From NCBI RefSeq assembly GCF_030316845.1, contig NZ_JASZYS010000006.1, forward strand, positions 124,001-188,000: a stretch of DNA of 64,000 nucleotides, in the 5' to 3' direction. The translations under genes were made by a program, and so were the position numbers. Source of the DNA: Variovorax davisae. GTDB lineage: Bacteria; Pseudomonadota; Gammaproteobacteria; Burkholderiales; Burkholderiaceae_C. Positions 1 to 8,494 of this stretch are shown piece by piece (within the stretch, counting starts at the first letter, position 1; each line of letters starts with the position of its first letter). Below the pieces are notes generated by a model. The model did not search any database, was not told the DNA's origin, and worked only from the letters and a program-made list of their open reading frames with translations.

Positions 1-528
1 GCCTACGAGTCCGACCAGATGGCGGAGAAGCTCGAGCGCAAGCCGCGCGAGCAGCATGCCCGCGATCTGCTGCACGACGTCGGATTGCCGGCGGACGCGC
101 TGGCGCGCTTTCCGAGCCAGCTGTCGGGCGGGCAGAAGCAGCGCGTCAACATCGGGCGGGCGTTGTGCGTGATGCCCAGGCTGCTGGTCGCGGACGAAAT
201 CGTTTCCGGGCTCGACGTGTCGGTGCAGGCCCAGGTCCTGAATCTGCTGATCGAACTGGGCCGGCGGCACGGCATCGCGCTGGTGCTGATCTCGCACGAC
301 CTGTCGGTGGTTCGCTACCTGTGTTCGCGCGTGGTCGTCATGCAGCGCGGCGACGTCGTCGAAGAAGGTCGGACCGAGGCGGTATTCGCCAGCCCGCGGC
401 ATCCCTACACGCGTTCGCTGCTGGCCGCCGTGCCGCCGGCGGACCCCTCGATCGCGTGGCCGCCGGCATCGATGACAAGCCAGCCGGGCGCGCATCCGGC
501 GGTCACCGCACGGGCGGCCAACGCCTAG
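1..528 (+). CDS. ABC transporter ATP-binding protein, oligopeptide/dipeptide type (3' part)
   Basis: The C-terminal 175 residues of a cytoplasmic ATPase of the Opp/Dpp peptide-importer family; the 5' end with the Walker A loop lies outside the window. Visible are the ABC signature LSGGQKQRVNIGRAL, Walker B LLVADEIVSGLD, the switch histidine in LISHDLSVV, and the HPYTRSLLAAVP tail typical of the oligo_HPY extension of this family. Walker B continues as DEIVSGLD rather than the usual DEPTSALD, but the Asp-Glu pair needed for ATP hydrolysis is intact. It converges on a minus-strand Bug receptor gene 15 bases away. Its substrate cannot be told from the ATPase alone. Confidence 0.9.
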   Translation, partial: AYESDQMAEKLERKPREQHARDLLHDVGLPADALARFPSQLSGGQKQRVNIGRALCVMPRLLVADEIVSGLDVSVQAQVLNLLIELGRRHGIALVLISHDLSVVRYLCSRVVVMQRGDVVEEGRTEAVFASPRHPYTRSLLAAVPPADPSIAWPPASMTSQPGAHPAVTARAANA

Positions 529-543
529 CAAAGGGCGGCGCGC

Positions 544-1521
544 TCACTCGGCGGCGATGCGGTTGTCCTTGACCACCTTGGCCCAGGCCCGGGCGTCCTC
601 GTCCAGGAAGCGCTGGAAGGCCTCGGGCGGCTCGCCCACCGGCGTCAGGCCGTAGCCCTGCAGCTTGGCCCGGAATTCAGCCCCGGAGACAATGCGCTGG
701 GACTGCGCCAGCAAAGCCGCCAGCACCTGCGGCGGCGTTCCCCTGGGCGCGAAGATGCCGTGCCACGAGTCGCCCACGAAGCCCGGGAACAGCTCGGCGA
801 TCGCCGGCACGTCGGGCAGGGCCTCGATGCGCTGCGGACTGGTGACGCCCAGCGCGCGCACCTTGCCCGCCTTCACCTGCGGGATGGCGCCCGTGCTGGC
901 GTCGAGCGCGATATCGACCCGCTGCGCGATCACGTCCGGCAGGAAGTAGTCCTTGTAGGGCACGTGGGTCATCGCGATGCCGGCCTGGTTGAGCCAGCGG
1001 GCCATCGCCACGTGGGTGCCCTGCCCGATGCCGGCGCTGGCGTAGGTCATCGCATCCGGCCGGGCCTTGGCCTCGCGCACCAGGTCCTGCAGCGACCGGA
1101 TCTTCGACTCGTTGGAAATCACCATCACATAGGGGACGGACAGGATCCGCGTCACCGGCACGAAGTCCTCGGCCGTGTACGGCAGCTTCTTGTAGACGTA
1201 GGGGTTGATCGAGAAGGTGTTGTTCACCGTCCAGAGCAGCGTGTAGCCATCCGCGGGTGCATTGGCCGCGGCCTGCGCCGCGATGATGGTGCTGGCGCCG
1301 GACCGGTTCTCCACCACCACCGGCTGGCCGGTGGCCCGGGCGAACGCGTCGCCCCACAGCCGCGCGATCACGTCGGGCGACGTGCCGGCGGGAAACGGCA
1401 CGATGAGCTTCACGGGGCGCGCGGGGTACGGCGCCTGGGCGAGCGCGCCGCCCGTGGCCGCGGCCATCCACAGGCCTGCCATGCCGATCGCGGTGCGCCG
1501 CGAGATCCTGGTCGATGTCAT
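544..1521 (-). CDS. Bug-family TTT substrate-binding receptor
   Basis: A 325-residue periplasmic solute-binding protein of the Bug (tripartite tricarboxylate transporter receptor) family. The start at 1521 gives MTSTRISRRTAIG, a twin-arginine-like signal ending near ALAQA. Family landmarks are YPARPVKLIVPFPAGTSPD, VVVENRSGA, ADGYTLLW, THVPYKD and ALPDVPAIAE. The reading frame stays open upstream as far as 2484, but only the 1521 start gives a signal peptide. It is the last gene of the minus-strand operon that begins at 9525 and lies directly downstream of a second, clearly different Bug gene. Bug proteins bind small carboxylates; the ligand is unknown. No TctA/TctB membrane gene is nearby. 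Confidence 0.92.
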   Translation of the reverse strand: MTSTRISRRTAIGMAGLWMAAATGGALAQAPYPARPVKLIVPFPAGTSPDVIARLWGDAFARATGQPVVVENRSGASTIIAAQAAANAPADGYTLLWTVNNTFSINPYVYKKLPYTAEDFVPVTRILSVPYVMVISNESKIRSLQDLVREAKARPDAMTYASAGIGQGTHVAMARWLNQAGIAMTHVPYKDYFLPDVIAQRVDIALDASTGAIPQVKAGKVRALGVTSPQRIEALPDVPAIAELFPGFVGDSWHGIFAPRGTPPQVLAALLAQSQRIVSGAEFRAKLQGYGLTPVGEPPEAFQRFLDEDARAWAKVVKDNRIAAE

Positions 1522-1574
1522 TTCTTGCCTCTCTGCTTGTCTTCGTTGCGAGTTCAGGGAACGCCGGCTGGCGC

Positions 1575-2555
1575 TCAGGCCTTCAGGTCGAGCCGCCGCA
1601 CCAGCGGCGGGAAGTCCGCCATGTCCTGCCGGATGGTGGCCTCCAGCGCCGTCGGCGCACCGCCGACCAGCTCCCAGCCGTTGACCTGCGCCCGGGCCTT
1701 CATCTGCGTGTCGGCGAGCGCCAGGTCCAGGGCCTTGTTCAGGCGCGCGATCACCGCGACCGGCGTCGCGCGCGGCACCGCCAGCCCGATCCAGAACGAA
1801 GGGTCGAAGCGCGGGAAGCCGGACTCGGCCAGCGTGGGCACCTCGGCCATCGAGCCCAGTCGGCGCGAGCCCGTCTGCGCCAGGGGCACGAGGGTGCCGC
1901 CCTTCAGGCCTGCCTGCGCCGAAGAGAAGTCCAGCAGCGCCAGCTGCACCTCGCCGCCCATCAGCCCGGTGATCAGCGGCCCCGATCCCTTGTACGGGAC
2001 ATGGACCAGCTCGATGCCGGCCAGCGCCTTGAACTGCTCGATGGCGATGTGGTTGGTCGCGCCGATGCCGGCGCTGCCGTAGAACAGCTTGCCCGGCTGC
2101 GCCTTGGCCTGGGCGATGAACGCGTGCAGCGTGCGCCAGGCCGACTTGGCCGGCGTCGCGAGGATGCCGACGGCGCGCAGGGCCAGGCCCACCGGGGCGA
2201 GGTCGCGCACCGGATCGACCTGTGCGCCCTGCTGCACCAGCGGCGCGACGATGTGGTTCGAGCGCGAGGTCACCAGCACCGTGTAGCCATCGGGCGGCGC
2301 ATTCGCGACCACCGCCGTGCCGATCAGGCCCGAGGCGCCCGGCCGGTTGTCGATCACCAGCGGCTGGCCCAGTTCCGCGCGCATCGATTCGGCGAGGAAG
2401 CGGGCGACGATGTCCGAGGGACCGCCGGGCGGGTTGGGCACGACCAGCTTGATGGGACGCTCGGGGAAGGCATCGGCCGCCCACGCGCTGCGCGTGCCGG
2501 CCAGGGGTCCGAGCGCCGCCAGCGCGCCGGCCACGAAGACTCTGCGGTTCGTCAT
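1575..2555 (-). CDS. Bug-family TTT substrate-binding receptor
   Basis: A 326-residue periplasmic receptor of the Bug family with signal peptide MTNRRVFVAGALAALGPLAGT ending near SAWAAD. Family motifs are FPERPIKLVVPNPPGGPSD, LVIDNRPGASG, PPDGYTVLV, HVPYKGSGP and MAEVPTLAESG. Its ATG overlaps the stop of the alpha/beta hydrolase gene by four bases (ATGA), so the two are translationally coupled. It differs strongly in sequence from the receptor at 544, so the pair is not a recent duplication and probably binds different ligands. Confidence 0.92.
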   Translation of the reverse strand: MTNRRVFVAGALAALGPLAGTRSAWAADAFPERPIKLVVPNPPGGPSDIVARFLAESMRAELGQPLVIDNRPGASGLIGTAVVANAPPDGYTVLVTSRSNHIVAPLVQQGAQVDPVRDLAPVGLALRAVGILATPAKSAWRTLHAFIAQAKAQPGKLFYGSAGIGATNHIAIEQFKALAGIELVHVPYKGSGPLITGLMGGEVQLALLDFSSAQAGLKGGTLVPLAQTGSRRLGSMAEVPTLAESGFPRFDPSFWIGLAVPRATPVAVIARLNKALDLALADTQMKARAQVNGWELVGGAPTALEATIRQDMADFPPLVRRLDLKA

Positions 2556-3760
2556 GGTGTGGTCTCCGTGAGCGTTGACGTCGACGTGGCCGACCGCATG
2601 GCGGTGTGTCCGCCGAGGGTCTCGGCCACCCAGTCGGCGATCCAGGCCCCGGCGTTGGCCGAGTTGTCGAAGCTCGAGTGCTGCACGCCGCCCTCGCGCT
2701 CGGTGAACACCTTCAGCTGGCGCGCGGGGCTGTTGACGAGCTGGTCGTAGGTGCGTTGCGCCCAGTGCAGGGGAATCTGGGAATCCTTCCGGCCGTGCGT
2801 GACGAGGAAGGGCACGCGGATCCGCTCCACCACGCCATCGAGGTGGATGCGCTCGGCGATGCGCATGAACTCTTCCTGGTCCTTCGCACCCCAGACCCAG
2901 CGCACGTGCTCCCAGTAGTGCGGGACCGGCAGGCTGCCCTCGCGCGCCAGCCGCTGGCGCTGCACGTCGCGCCAGTCATGGTTGGCGCCCCACACCACGC
3001 CGCAGGCGAAGCGCGGCTCGAACGCCACCGCGCGCGGACAGAAATAGCCCCCGAGCGACACGCCCTCCAGGCCGATGCGGGCCGGGTCGATGTCGGCACG
3101 CCGCTCGAGCCAGTCGACGACCGGCGCGGCCCAGCGCTCCGACTCGACCAGCGCGGTCAGGCCATGCAGGCGCAGGGCCTCGCCCGAACCCGGCTGGTCG
3201 ATGACGAGCGACGCGACGCCGCGCTGCGCCAGCCAGCGCGGCAGGCCGACGCGGTACTTCATCTCCTTGGTCGAGTCGAGCCCGTTGACCTGGACCAGCA
3301 CCGGTGCGCGTCCACCGGGCGGCACGCCCTCGGCGCGCACGTAGAGGCCGGCGATGTGCGCCTCGCCGTAGGGGATCTCGACGCGCTCGCAGTTCTCGCC
3401 CGCAAGCCGCACGCCGCGCGCGAAGGTCTCGAGGAAGCGGCGGTAGAGCGCGGCGCGCCCCGGCGCACCGTGGGCTTGCAGCCGCTCCGCCGTGATCAGG
3501 TAGGTGGCGGCCCGTGCCAGCTTGTCGCCGGCCGAGATCAGACGTCCCCTCGCTTCGTCCTCGTGCGCGAGTTCGACGAGCTGGTCGGCCATGCGCTCCC
3601 AGCTTTCGCGGAAGGCGATGGAGGCGGCGGCATCGGGTTGGCGCGCGGCCGCCTGCAGCGGTGCGCACATCGCCTCGATCTCGCCGATGCGCGCGCCCAT
3701 CTCGATCGCCAGGTCGACCGAAAGATTCCAGACGTAGTGGGTGGGAAAGTACTTGAACAT
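2552..3760 (-). CDS. alpha/beta hydrolase (FrsA / pseudooxynicotine-hydrolase-like)
   Basis: A 402-residue cytoplasmic enzyme with an N-terminal helical cap region (about residues 1-130) and an alpha/beta-hydrolase core. The nucleophile elbow reads GVSLGGY, the oxyanion region APVLVQVNGLDSTKE, and the late catalytic region VPFLVTHGRKDSQIP with a later HSSFDN histidine. Length and layout fit the family that includes 2,6-dihydroxypseudooxynicotine hydrolase (C-C bond cleavage) and FrsA-like proteins. A good ribosome site (CAGGAGACAC) precedes the ATG at 3760. It sits between an SDR and a Bug receptor in a catabolic operon, so hydrolysis of an ester, lactone or beta-diketone intermediate is likely; the substrate is not known. 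Confidence 0.82.
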   Translation of the reverse strand: MFKYFPTHYVWNLSVDLAIEMGARIGEIEAMCAPLQAAARQPDAAASIAFRESWERMADQLVELAHEDEARGRLISAGDKLARAATYLITAERLQAHGAPGRAALYRRFLETFARGVRLAGENCERVEIPYGEAHIAGLYVRAEGVPPGGRAPVLVQVNGLDSTKEMKYRVGLPRWLAQRGVASLVIDQPGSGEALRLHGLTALVESERWAAPVVDWLERRADIDPARIGLEGVSLGGYFCPRAVAFEPRFACGVVWGANHDWRDVQRQRLAREGSLPVPHYWEHVRWVWGAKDQEEFMRIAERIHLDGVVERIRVPFLVTHGRKDSQIPLHWAQRTYDQLVNSPARQLKVFTEREGGVQHSSFDNSANAGAWIADWVAETLGGHTAMRSATSTSTLTETTP

Positions 3761-3867
3761 GTGTCTCCTGTTTTTCTGCTGGGCCTCGCCCGTCGCGCCG
3801 CGCCGATGCTAGCCAGACGCGGCGCGGCCGACGAATGGTTCTTTCCGATGCGAGGTATGGCGCGGAC

Positions 3868-4677
3868 TCATACCTGGGCCGCGATCGGCTCCAAGCCATC
3901 CGACACCAGCGTGCCGCCGTCGACCACCAGCGTCTGTCCGCTGATGAAGGCCCCGGCCGCGGCCGCCAGCAGCACGGCGACGCCTGCGACCTCGTGCGGC
4001 TCGCCGACGCGGCGCAGCGGCGTCAGCGCAAGGCGGCGCGCCATGAAGCCCTCGTCGGCCATCAGGCCGGCGGCCAGCGGCGTGCGGATCAAGCCCGGCG
4101 CGATCGCGTTGGCGCGCACGCCGAACGGCCCCCACTCCACGGCCAGGTTGCGTGCCATCTGCGCGAGCGCCGCCTTGGTCAGGCCGTAGAGCCCGATCGC
4201 GCGGTTGCCGCGCAGCGCCGCGATGCTGGCCATCAGGATCACGCAGCCGGTCCTGCGCGCGGCCATCGGCGGTACCAGCGCCGCACACAGGGCCTGGGCG
4301 CTCGCCAGGTTCACCTGGAACACCCGGTCCCAGTCGGCGCGTTCGGTGGCGAGCCCCGGCCCGGCGGGGCCCTGCATGCCGGCATTGCAGACCAGCGTGT
4401 CGATGCGGCCGAACACCGCCGCGGCGCGCGCCCCCAGCGCCTCGGCCTGGCCGGGCTCGGCCAGGTCCGCGGCCTGCACTTGCGCTCGCACCCCGCTGTC
4501 ACGGCAACGCGCGGCCACGGCCTCGGCGGCCGCAGCGTCGCGGTCCGAGAGCACCAGATCGGCGCCCTGCCCCGCATAGGCCAGCGCGATGGCCTGCCCC
4601 AGCCCGCCCGCGGCGCCCGTCACCAGGGCCACCTGGCCGCGCAGGCCGAAGAGTCCGGGGGCGGATGCCTCACTCAA
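3868..4677 (-). CDS. SDR-family oxidoreductase
   Basis: A 269-residue classical short-chain dehydrogenase/reductase using NAD(P). It has the cofactor motif VTGAAGGLGQ, the CNAG motif (LVCNAGMQ), and the catalytic Ser plus YGLTK (Tyr and Lys). The best start is TTG at 4677: it overlaps the stop of the upstream Bug gene by eight bases and no ATG or GTG in frame lies close enough to keep the Rossmann strand complete. Translational coupling would compensate for the weak start. Its substrate is probably an alcohol or ketone intermediate of the operon. Confidence 0.88.
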   Translation of the reverse strand: MSEASAPGLFGLRGQVALVTGAAGGLGQAIALAYAGQGADLVLSDRDAAAAEAVAARCRDSGVRAQVQAADLAEPGQAEALGARAAAVFGRIDTLVCNAGMQGPAGPGLATERADWDRVFQVNLASAQALCAALVPPMAARRTGCVILMASIAALRGNRAIGLYGLTKAALAQMARNLAVEWGPFGVRANAIAPGLIRTPLAAGLMADEGFMARRLALTPLRRVGEPHEVAGVAVLLAAAAGAFISGQTLVVDGGTLVSDGLEPIAAQV

Positions 4678-5674
4678 GCTTCACCCCCACGTCGTGGATG
4701 ACCTTGCCCCAGCGCGCGGTCTCGGCGCGGATCAGGTCGCCGAACTCGGCCCGCGAGCTCGGGGCGATCACCAGACCGAGCTCGGTGTAGCGCTGCACCA
4801 CGTCGGGCGACTGCACCGCCTTCACGAGTTCGTCGTGCAGCAGGTTGGCGATCGGCTCGGGCGTGCCCGCCTTCACCATGACGCCGGTCCAGCCCGGCAC
4901 GTTGAGCGCGGGCAGGCCCAGCTCGGCGATCGTCGGCACCTGCGGGAGCTGCGCCAGCCGGCGCTCGCTGCCCACGACCGCGAGCGCGCGGACCTTGCCC
5001 TCCCGCACCAGCGGGATGCTGCTCGGCGTCACGTCCAGCATGAGGTCGATGTGGCCGGCCAGCAGGTCCTGCACCGCGGGCGCGCCGCCCTTGTAGGCCA
5101 CATGGGTGAGTCGGCCCTTGGTCTCGCCGGCGAGCATTTCCATCCAGATGTGCGGCTGGCTGCCCATGCCGTAGGAGCCATAGTTGAGACCCTTGTCGCG
5201 GGCGGCCTGCAGCAGGTCCTGCCAGGTCTGCAGCCGGCTGCTGGCGGGCACGATGACGATCGTGGGCGAGACCAGCAGGCGCGTGAGCGGCGTGAAATCC
5301 CTCAGCGTGTCGTAGCTCAGCTTCGGGTACAGGCCCGCGTTCATCGAGAAGGGTCCCAGGTCGCCATACAGCAGCGTGTAGCCATCCGCCGGCTGCTGCT
5401 TCGCGAAGTTCACGCCGATCTGGCCGCCGGCCCCGGGCCGGTTGTCGACGACGACGGGCTGCTTGAGGCTCGCCGAGAGCTTCTGCGCCAGCATGCGCGA
5501 CAGCGCGTCGCCGAAGCCGCCCGCGGGATACGGCACGACCCAGGTGATCGGACGGGTGGGATAGGCCGGCGCGGCCTGGGCGAAGGCGGTGGAAGCCAGC
5601 GGGAGCACGGGCAGGAGCGGCAGCGCCGCGGCGCCGCGCAGGAGACGGCGGCGGGTCAGGGTCGGAAAGGTCAT
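4670..5674 (-). CDS. Bug-family TTT substrate-binding receptor
   Basis: A 334-residue periplasmic receptor. The start at 5674 gives MTFPTLTRRRLLRGAAAL, a Tat-like signal with a cleavage site near AFAQA. Family motifs are YPTRPITWVVPYPAGGFGD, VVVDNRPGAGGQIG, ADGYTLLYG, THVAYKGGAP and QVPTIAELG. The frame is open upstream but only this start yields a signal peptide. It is the third receptor in this operon, placed between the DenD-like gene and the SDR. Ligand unknown. Confidence 0.92.
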   Translation of the reverse strand: MTFPTLTRRRLLRGAAALPLLPVLPLASTAFAQAAPAYPTRPITWVVPYPAGGFGDALSRMLAQKLSASLKQPVVVDNRPGAGGQIGVNFAKQQPADGYTLLYGDLGPFSMNAGLYPKLSYDTLRDFTPLTRLLVSPTIVIVPASSRLQTWQDLLQAARDKGLNYGSYGMGSQPHIWMEMLAGETKGRLTHVAYKGGAPAVQDLLAGHIDLMLDVTPSSIPLVREGKVRALAVVGSERRLAQLPQVPTIAELGLPALNVPGWTGVMVKAGTPEPIANLLHDELVKAVQSPDVVQRYTELGLVIAPSSRAEFGDLIRAETARWGKVIHDVGVKLE

Positions 5675-5711
5675 GGTGGAAGGCTCGGGTGCCGTGGATG
5701 AAAGGAGAGGG

Positions 5712-6704
5712 TCAGGCCCAGGCCGGGGCGGCGGCGTCGGGGTCGCGGAAATCGGGCTCGAGCGCACGGCGCACCAGCGCTTGCGGCGTGCCGTCGTCGC
5801 GCAGGCCGAGGGCCCGCGCGGCGCGGTCGTCGAGCGCGGGGTAGCGGCCGAAGACGGCCTCGACGGCCGGCTGCGGCGCGTAGCGCACCAGCCGCTCGCC
5901 CTCGACGCCGTGGACCTGCGCGAGCGTTCGAACCACCTGCGCGATCGACAGCCGCAGCACCGGCAGCGGCCAGGCGCGCCCGGCGGTCGCCGCATCGGGT
6001 CCCGCGACCTCCATGCCCGCGGCGTGCACCAGGTTCTGCGCGCAGCGGCGGGCGGACATCCACCAGGCCGTGGCCTCCGGACCGACGGGGCAGGTGAAGG
6101 GCTCGCCGGCCGCCAGCGCGTGCATCAGCTCGCTCATGAAGGCCGACGCCAGGCCTGACGGCGCCCGTGGGCGCGCGACGATGCCAGGCAGGCGCAGCGC
6201 GCGGCCATCGAGCAGGCCGCGCCGCGTGAAGTCGGCCAGCAGGATCTCGCAGGCCAGCTTGTGGGCGCCGTAGACCATCGGCGGACGCAGCGGCGTCGTC
6301 GGCGTCACGGGATCGGGCAGCGCGCTGCCGTACACCGCGATGGTGCTGGCGTAGACGACGACGGGCGGGCGCCCGCCCGGCGCACGGCCGGCCAGGGTCT
6401 GGAACAGGTCGAGCGTGGCGTCGAGGTTCACGCGCCGGCTCAGCAACGGATCGGCCTCGGCCGCGCCGCCGGGCACCGCGGCGAGGTGGAAGCAGAGATC
6501 CGGCGCCAGCTCGGCGATGCGCTGGTGGACCGCCCGGCTGGCGAGGTCGCCCTCGATCGCGAGCACGCCGTCGTTCTGCTGCAGCCGGTGGTCCAGGGCG
6601 ACCAGCGTGTCGATCGGCCGGCCACCGATCCTTCCTTCGGCCAGCAGAAGCCGCACCAGGTGGTCACCGATGAAGCCCCCGGCGCCGGTCACGAGCACCT
6701 TCAT
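5712..6704 (-). CDS. NAD-dependent epimerase/dehydratase family, D-erythronate dehydrogenase-like
   Basis: A 330-residue extended SDR. The N-terminus MKVLVTGAGGFIGDHL is the NAD-binding glycine motif; VVYASTIAVYG carries the catalytic Ser and YGAHK the Tyr/Lys pair. The string EGRIGGRPIDTLVALDHRLQ (spelled over residues 24-43) and overall length resemble the DenD group, which oxidises four-carbon sugar acids, rather than nucleotide-sugar epimerases. The start at 6704 lies two bases upstream of the cyclase stop. Sugar-acid oxidation would fit the lactonase and hydrolase genes in the same operon, but the substrate is inferred. Confidence 0.82.
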   Translation of the reverse strand: MKVLVTGAGGFIGDHLVRLLLAEGRIGGRPIDTLVALDHRLQQNDGVLAIEGDLASRAVHQRIAELAPDLCFHLAAVPGGAAEADPLLSRRVNLDATLDLFQTLAGRAPGGRPPVVVYASTIAVYGSALPDPVTPTTPLRPPMVYGAHKLACEILLADFTRRGLLDGRALRLPGIVARPRAPSGLASAFMSELMHALAAGEPFTCPVGPEATAWWMSARRCAQNLVHAAGMEVAGPDAATAGRAWPLPVLRLSIAQVVRTLAQVHGVEGERLVRYAPQPAVEAVFGRYPALDDRAARALGLRDDGTPQALVRRALEPDFRDPDAAAPAWA

Positions 6705-6706
6705 CC

Positions 6707-7492
6707 TCAGTCCTCGAAGATGGCCACGGCCCGCGTCCAGCCGGCGGAAGCGCCGCGGATCTTGTGCGGGAAGCAGCAGATGGTGAAGCCGTCGCCCGGC
6801 AGGGCTTCGAGGTTGTGCAGCTTCTCGAGGTGGCAGTAGCCGATGTCGCGGCCGGCCTTGTGGCCTTCCCAGATCAGCGAGGTGTCGCCGGTCTCGGCGA
6901 TGCGCCGGGCCGTGTGGGCGAACGGGGCATCCCAGCTCCAGGCGTCGGTGCCGGTCAGCCGCACGCCGCGCTCGAGCAGGTACATGGTGGCCTCGTAGCC
7001 CATGCCGCAGCCGGCCGAGACATAGTCGCCGTGGCCGTAGCGTTCGCCCGCGCGCGTGTTGACGACCACGATGTCCATCGGGCGAAGTTCGTGGCCGATG
7101 CGCTGCAGCTCGGCCTCGACATCCTTCGCAGTGGCGACGTAGCCATCGGGAAAGCCGCGGAAGTCGAGCTTCACGCCGGGCCGGAAGCACCAGTCGAGCG
7201 GCACCTGGTCGATGGTGATCGATGGCCGGCTGCCGCCCAGCTTCGCATCTTGCGTCGAATGAAAGTGGTACGGCGCATCGAGATGGGTGCCGTTGTGCGT
7301 GGACAGGCTCACCCACTCCGCAGCCGCCGCCTCGCCGTCCGGATAGTCCTCGGCCTTGGTGCCGGGGATCAGCTGCATGAACTCGGGCAGCGTGTCTGCG
7401 TGCTTCTGGTAGGTGATCTTCGGCGCCAGCGGCGGCGGGTCCGAGAGCACATCGTTCTCGAGATAGATCGACAGGTCGACAAAGCGCGGCAT
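6707..7492 (-). CDS. cyclase family protein (kynurenine formamidase-like metal hydrolase)
   Basis: A 261-residue metal-dependent hydrolase of the cyclase/KynB superfamily. The metal-binding motif HNGTHLDAPYHF is present, followed by LDWCFRPGVKLDF, VVNTRAG and CGMGYEATMYLLE, all usual in this family. Characterised members hydrolyse amides, lactones or beta-diketo groups, so the name cyclase should not be taken literally. It lies 12 bases downstream of the fumarylacetoacetate-hydrolase-like gene and is followed at once by the DenD-like gene, clearly one transcript. Confidence 0.87.
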   Translation of the reverse strand: MPRFVDLSIYLENDVLSDPPPLAPKITYQKHADTLPEFMQLIPGTKAEDYPDGEAAAAEWVSLSTHNGTHLDAPYHFHSTQDAKLGGSRPSITIDQVPLDWCFRPGVKLDFRGFPDGYVATAKDVEAELQRIGHELRPMDIVVVNTRAGERYGHGDYVSAGCGMGYEATMYLLERGVRLTGTDAWSWDAPFAHTARRIAETGDTSLIWEGHKAGRDIGYCHLEKLHNLEALPGDGFTICCFPHKIRGASAGWTRAVAIFED

Positions 7493-7504
7493 GGCGGTCT
7501 CCCC

Positions 7505-8494
7505 TCAGGCCTGCGCCGGCGGCGCCTGCACGATGCGCTGGTCGATCGCGCCGAACACCGGCCGGTCGTTCCAGCGCGCCTCCATGCGGACACGGTCGCC
7601 GAAGCGCATGAACGGCGTCGCGCTCGCACCCTGCTCGATCAGCTCGATCGCGCGGCGCTCGGCGATGCAGGCCGAGCCTTTCGCGCCGCCCGCGTTGGAC
7701 ACGGTGCCCGAGCCGATCAGCGTGCCGGCCGACAGGCGGCGCGTGGTCGCCGCGTGCGCGATGAGTTCGTCGAAGCCGAAGTTCATCTCGCGCCCGTTGG
7801 GCTCGCCGAACCAGCGGCCGTTGTAGTCGACCGCGAGGTCCAGGTGGACGCGCGCCTCCTGCCACGCCGCGCCGATCTCGTCGGGCGTGACCGCCACCGG
7901 CGCGAAGCTGGACGAGGGCTTGGCCTGAAAGAAGCCGAAGCCGGTGCGCATCTCGCGCGGCCCGAAGGCGCGCAGGCTGACATCGTTGATCTGGACCAGC
8001 AGCAGGATCCGGCTGCGGGCCGCGGCAGCCGAGCAACCCATCGGCACGCTGTCGACGATGACGCCGAACTCGCCCTCGAAGTCGATGCCATGGGCCACGT
8101 CGGGCAGCGGCAGGTCGTCGTGGGCCCCAAGCAGGTCGTCGGAGCCGCCCTGATACATCAGGGGCACCTTGTCGCTGTCGGGGATCGGATCGATGTTGAA
8201 GGCCCGCTCCATCAAGCGGCCGTGGTTCAGGAAGGCCGACCCGTCGCACCACTGCGGCGCGCGCGGCAACGGGGCCGCGGCGGCCGCGGGGTCGAAGTCG
8301 AAGGCGTCCGCGGCGGTGCCGGCGTTCAACGCCTCGTAGCGCGCGGCCAACTGGGGTGCGGTGTCGCTCCAGCGCTCGATCGCGTCGAGCATCGACGGTG
8401 CGATGTCGTCTGCGGCGACGGCGCGCTGCAGATCGCGCGAGACGACGACCAGGCGGCCGTCCTTGTGGCCGTTCTTCAGGGTGGCGAGCTTCAT
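7505..8494 (-). CDS. fumarylacetoacetate hydrolase family protein
   Basis: A 329-residue enzyme of the FAH superfamily (hydrolases and decarboxylases of 2-oxo or beta-diketo acids). It begins MKLATLKNGHKDGRLVVVSR and carries the metal ligands in DFEGEFGVIVD, the LLVQINDVSLR stretch and the SAGTLIGSGTVSN loop. The ATG at 8494 overlaps the stop of the upstream lactonase-like gene by four bases. The frame is open upstream to beyond 10000 only because of base composition. In context it probably splits or hydrates a ring-opened intermediate. Confidence 0.9.
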   Translation of the reverse strand: MKLATLKNGHKDGRLVVVSRDLQRAVAADDIAPSMLDAIERWSDTAPQLAARYEALNAGTAADAFDFDPAAAAAPLPRAPQWCDGSAFLNHGRLMERAFNIDPIPDSDKVPLMYQGGSDDLLGAHDDLPLPDVAHGIDFEGEFGVIVDSVPMGCSAAAARSRILLLVQINDVSLRAFGPREMRTGFGFFQAKPSSSFAPVAVTPDEIGAAWQEARVHLDLAVDYNGRWFGEPNGREMNFGFDELIAHAATTRRLSAGTLIGSGTVSNAGGAKGSACIAERRAIELIEQGASATPFMRFGDRVRMEARWNDRPVFGAIDQRIVQAPPAQA

